From assembly GCF_051014685.1 (NCBI RefSeq), contig NW_027478397.1, positions 992,001-1,056,000 on the forward strand: 64,000 bases of DNA, written 5' to 3'. This DNA is from Ptiloglossa arizonensis. Its lineage: Eukaryota; Arthropoda; Insecta; Hymenoptera; Colletidae. Below are positions 61,714 through 64,000 of this stretch, one piece after another; the stretch's first letter is position 1, and each line of letters begins with the position of its first letter. Below the pieces are notes generated by a model, which did not search any database, had not been told where the DNA came from, and saw only the letters and a program-made list of their open reading frames with translations. Made by a program: the position numbers and the translations under genes.

Positions 61714-64000
61714 GTTTATCAACCATTCCTTATTTTCACACTTCCATATCTCGCGAACGGATTGACGAACTCGAGAATTTCCTGTTGCATCTGAAAGCAG
61801 AAACTCGCCCGATTACAACGGTGTGTGTACTTTTCCCCTAGGCCATTGTAGTTATTGGTTTCGAGTATCAGACTTACGAAAATTTTGATGGTTTCTCATC
61901 CATTCCTTAACTTCCAACTCCCATATCTCGCGAACGGATTGACGAACTCGAGAATTTCCTATTGCATCTGAAAGCAGAAACTCGCCCGATTACAACGGTA
62001 TGTGTATTTTTCCCCTAGGCCATAGTAATTATAGATTTCAAGTATCAGACTTGCGAAAATTGTGATGGTTTATCAACCATTCCTTAACTTCAAACTCCCA
62101 TATCTCGCGAACGGATTGACGAACTCGAGAAATTCCTGTTGCATCTGAAAGTAGAAACACGCCCGATTACAAAGATATGTGTGTTTTCCCCCTAGGCCTT
62201 TGTAGTTGTTGGTTTCGAGTATCAGACTTGCGAAAATTTTGATGGTTTCTCAACCATTCCTTAACTTCAAACTCCCATATCTCGCGAACAGATTGACGAA
62301 CTCGAGAATTTCCTATTGCATCTGAAAGCAGAAACTCGCTCGATTACAATGGTATGTGTATTTTTCCCCTAAGCATTTGTAGTTATTGGTTTCGTGTATC
62401 AGACTTGCGAAAATTTTGATGGTTTCTCAACCATTCCTTATTTTCGCACTTCCATATCTCGCGAACGCATTGACGAACTCGAGAAATTCCTGTTGCATGT
62501 GAAAGTAGAATCTCGCCCGATTACAATGGTATGTGTATTTTTCCCCTAGGCATTTGTGGTTATTGGTTTCGAGTATCAGACTTGCGAAAATTTTGATGGT
62601 TTCTCAACCATTCCTTATTTTCGCACTTCCATATCTCGCGAACGGATTGACGAACTCGAGAACTTCCTATTGCATCTGAAAGCAGAAACTTGCCTGATTA
62701 CAGCGGTGTGTGTACTTTTCCCCTAGGCCATTCCAGTTGTTGGTTTCGAGTATCAGATCAGCGAAAATTTTGATGGTTTCTCAAGCATTCCTTAACTTCA
62801 AACTTCCATATCTCGCGAACGGATTGACGAACTCGAGAATTTCCTATTGCATCTGAATGCAGAAACCCGCCCGATTACAACGGTATGTGTACTTTTGCCC
62901 TAGGCCATAGTAGTTGTTGGTTTCGAGTATCAGACTTGCGAAAATTTTGATGGTTTCTCAACCATTCCTTGACCTCAAACTCCCATTTCTCGCGAACGGA
63001 TTGACGAACTCGAGAAATTCCTGTTGCATCTGAAAGTAGAAACTCGACCGATTACAATGATGTGTGTACTTTTCCCCTAGGCCATTCCAGTTGTTGGTTT
63101 CGAGTATCAGACTTGCGAAAATTTTGATGGTTTCTCAACCATTCCTTAATTTCAAACTCCCATATCTCGCGAACGGATTGACGAACTCGAGAATTTCCTA
63201 TTGCATCTGAAAGCAGAAACTCGCCCGATTACAACGGTATGTGTATTTTTGCCTTAGGCCATAGTAGTTATTGGATTCGAGTATCAGACTTGCGAAAATT
63301 TTGATGGTTTCTCAACCATTCCTTGACCTCAAACTCCCATTTCTCGCGAACGGATTGACGAACTCGAGAAATTCCTTTTGCATCTGAAAGTAGAAACTCG
63401 ACCGATTACAATGGTGTGTGTACTTTTCCCCTAGGCCATTCCAGTTATTGGTTTCGAGTATCAGATCAGCGAAAATTTTGATGGTTTCTCAACCATTCCT
63501 TAACTTCAAACTCCCATATCTCGCGAACGGATTGACGAACTCGAGAAATTCCTGTTGCATCTGAAAGTAGAAACTCGCCCGATGACAAAGATATGTGTGT
63601 TTTCCCCCTAGGCGTTTGTAGTTGTTGGTTTCGAGTATCAGACTCGCAAAAATTTTGATGGTTTCTCAACCATTCCTTAACTTCAAACTCCCACATCTCG
63701 CGAACGGATTGACGAACTCGAGAACTTCCTATTGCATCTGAAAGCAGAAACTCGCCCGATTACAACGGTGTGTGTACATTTCCCCTAGGCCATTCCAGTT
63801 GTTGGTTTCGAGTATCAGACTTGCGAAAATTTTGATGGTTTCTCAACCATTCCTTAATTTCAAACTCCCATATCTCGCGAACGGATTGACGAACTCGAGA
63901 ATTTCCTATTGCATCTGAAAGCAGAAACTCGCCCGATTACAACGGTATGTGTATTTTTGCCTTAGGCCATAGTAGTTATTGGATTCGAGTATCAGACTTG
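61714..64000. repeat. Terminal satellite stretch, array continues beyond window
   Basis: About 12.9 monomers in the same orientation and phase as the rest. They include the second copies of 55644-56321 and 57480-58590. The last monomer is cut at 64000 within CAGACTTG, so the array has no end in this window. Confidence 0.9.

Larger units (their letters stand above)
601..64000. repeat. 177-bp tandem satellite array, about 358 copies, running off the window
   Basis: Starts of successive units, measured at the GG of CCTAGG, fall at 601, 778, 955, 1133, 1310 and 1487, and the same 177-bp spacing holds to the window end. The unit reads GGCCATTGTAGTTATTGG ... TTGCGAAAATTTTGATGG ... ATCTCGCGAACGGATTGAC ... 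ACTCGAGAAATTCCTGTTGC ... CTCGCCCGATTACAACGG ... TTTTTCCCCTA. It is about 41% GC with about 10 CpG per unit. All copies have one orientation, and I found no interspersed gene, inverted segment or second mobile element. Indels are rare and mostly one base. Array size and unit length fit a centromeric or pericentromeric satellite, but location cannot be proven from sequence. The family is not recognised. Confidence 0.97.

Noticed and set aside
63466..63696. 59-residue periodic - strand frames (also 31195-31458, 40790-41014, 41674-41898, 54772-54996, 58312-58536)
   Set aside because: They are translations of the tandem unit, terminated in nearly all other copies by the complement of GATTACA. This is a consequence of the period being 3 x 59.
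601..64000. CRISPR array
   Set aside because: The spacing is regular, but the whole 177-bp period is conserved and there are no unique spacers, no short palindromic repeat and no cas genes.
601..64000. CENP-B box in the monomer
   Set aside because: The only TTCG in the majority unit (TTTCGAGTATCAGACTTG) lacks the downstream A and CGGG of the core NTTCGNNNNANNCGGGN.
601..64000. RNA polymerase III B box at GGTTTCGAGTATC, or a tRNA-derived unit
   Set aside because: There is an extra T against GGTTCGANNCC, the 3' half does not fit, and no A box or cloverleaf is visible.
601..64000. Additional transposon insertions or inverted segments inside the array
   Set aside because: Reading through the array, every stretch keeps the same orientation and the 177-bp phase apart from rare one-base indels. 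No foreign block was found.

Overview
This window looks like eukaryotic repeat-rich heterochromatin and I see no intact protein-coding gene in it. It has two parts: about 578 bp of very GC-rich sequence ending in a 22-base A-run (1-600), then one unbroken tandem satellite array from 601 to the window end (63.4 kb, about 358 copies of a 177-bp unit, all head to tail in one orientation). A poly(A)-ended insert abutting a long satellite is typical of a centromeric or other constitutive heterochromatin block of a nuclear genome. The satellite is about 41% GC by hand count, and its CpG dinucleotides are not depleted (10 per 177 bp, observed/expected about 1.3). This weakly favours a lineage without heavy germline CpG methylation, such as many invertebrates. 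I cannot name the species or the satellite family from the sequence alone.

Positions 1-600 are best read as the 3' end of a non-LTR (LINE-type) retrotransposon on the + strand. They form a chain of nine potential RNA hairpins covering most of 15-572, followed directly by the poly(A) run. The join to the satellite falls inside a CCTAGG palindrome that occurs once in nearly every monomer, so the insert may have targeted the satellite. The 5' end and any reverse transcriptase lie outside the window.

The satellite unit, read from the conserved CCTA^GG, contains TCGCGA at about 88-93 and CTCGAG at 107-112. Three related segments inside it suggest it grew from a shorter ancestral unit. Monomers differ at many diagnostic sites, and blocks of monomers have been duplicated at several scales, nearly always in whole multiples of 177 bp. 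There are tandem blocks of 5, 6, 7, 8 and 15 monomers, and dispersed copies 12, 13, 15, 24, 27, 29, 31 and 34 monomers apart. The clearest are 3372-5383 (6-mer), 12089-15108 (8-mer), 17405-18986 (5-mer), 43382-45176 (5-mer), 47800-50287 (7-mer), 49134-54373 (15-mer, nested with the 7-mer) and 58590-61713 (6-mer, nearly three copies). The last two zones look youngest.

The short open frames in the array are by-products. The period is 3 x 59, so frames stay in register from monomer to monomer, and ORFs appear where a variant loses the one or two fixed stop codons. Block boundaries were placed by comparing diagnostic variants by eye; identity percentages were not computed.
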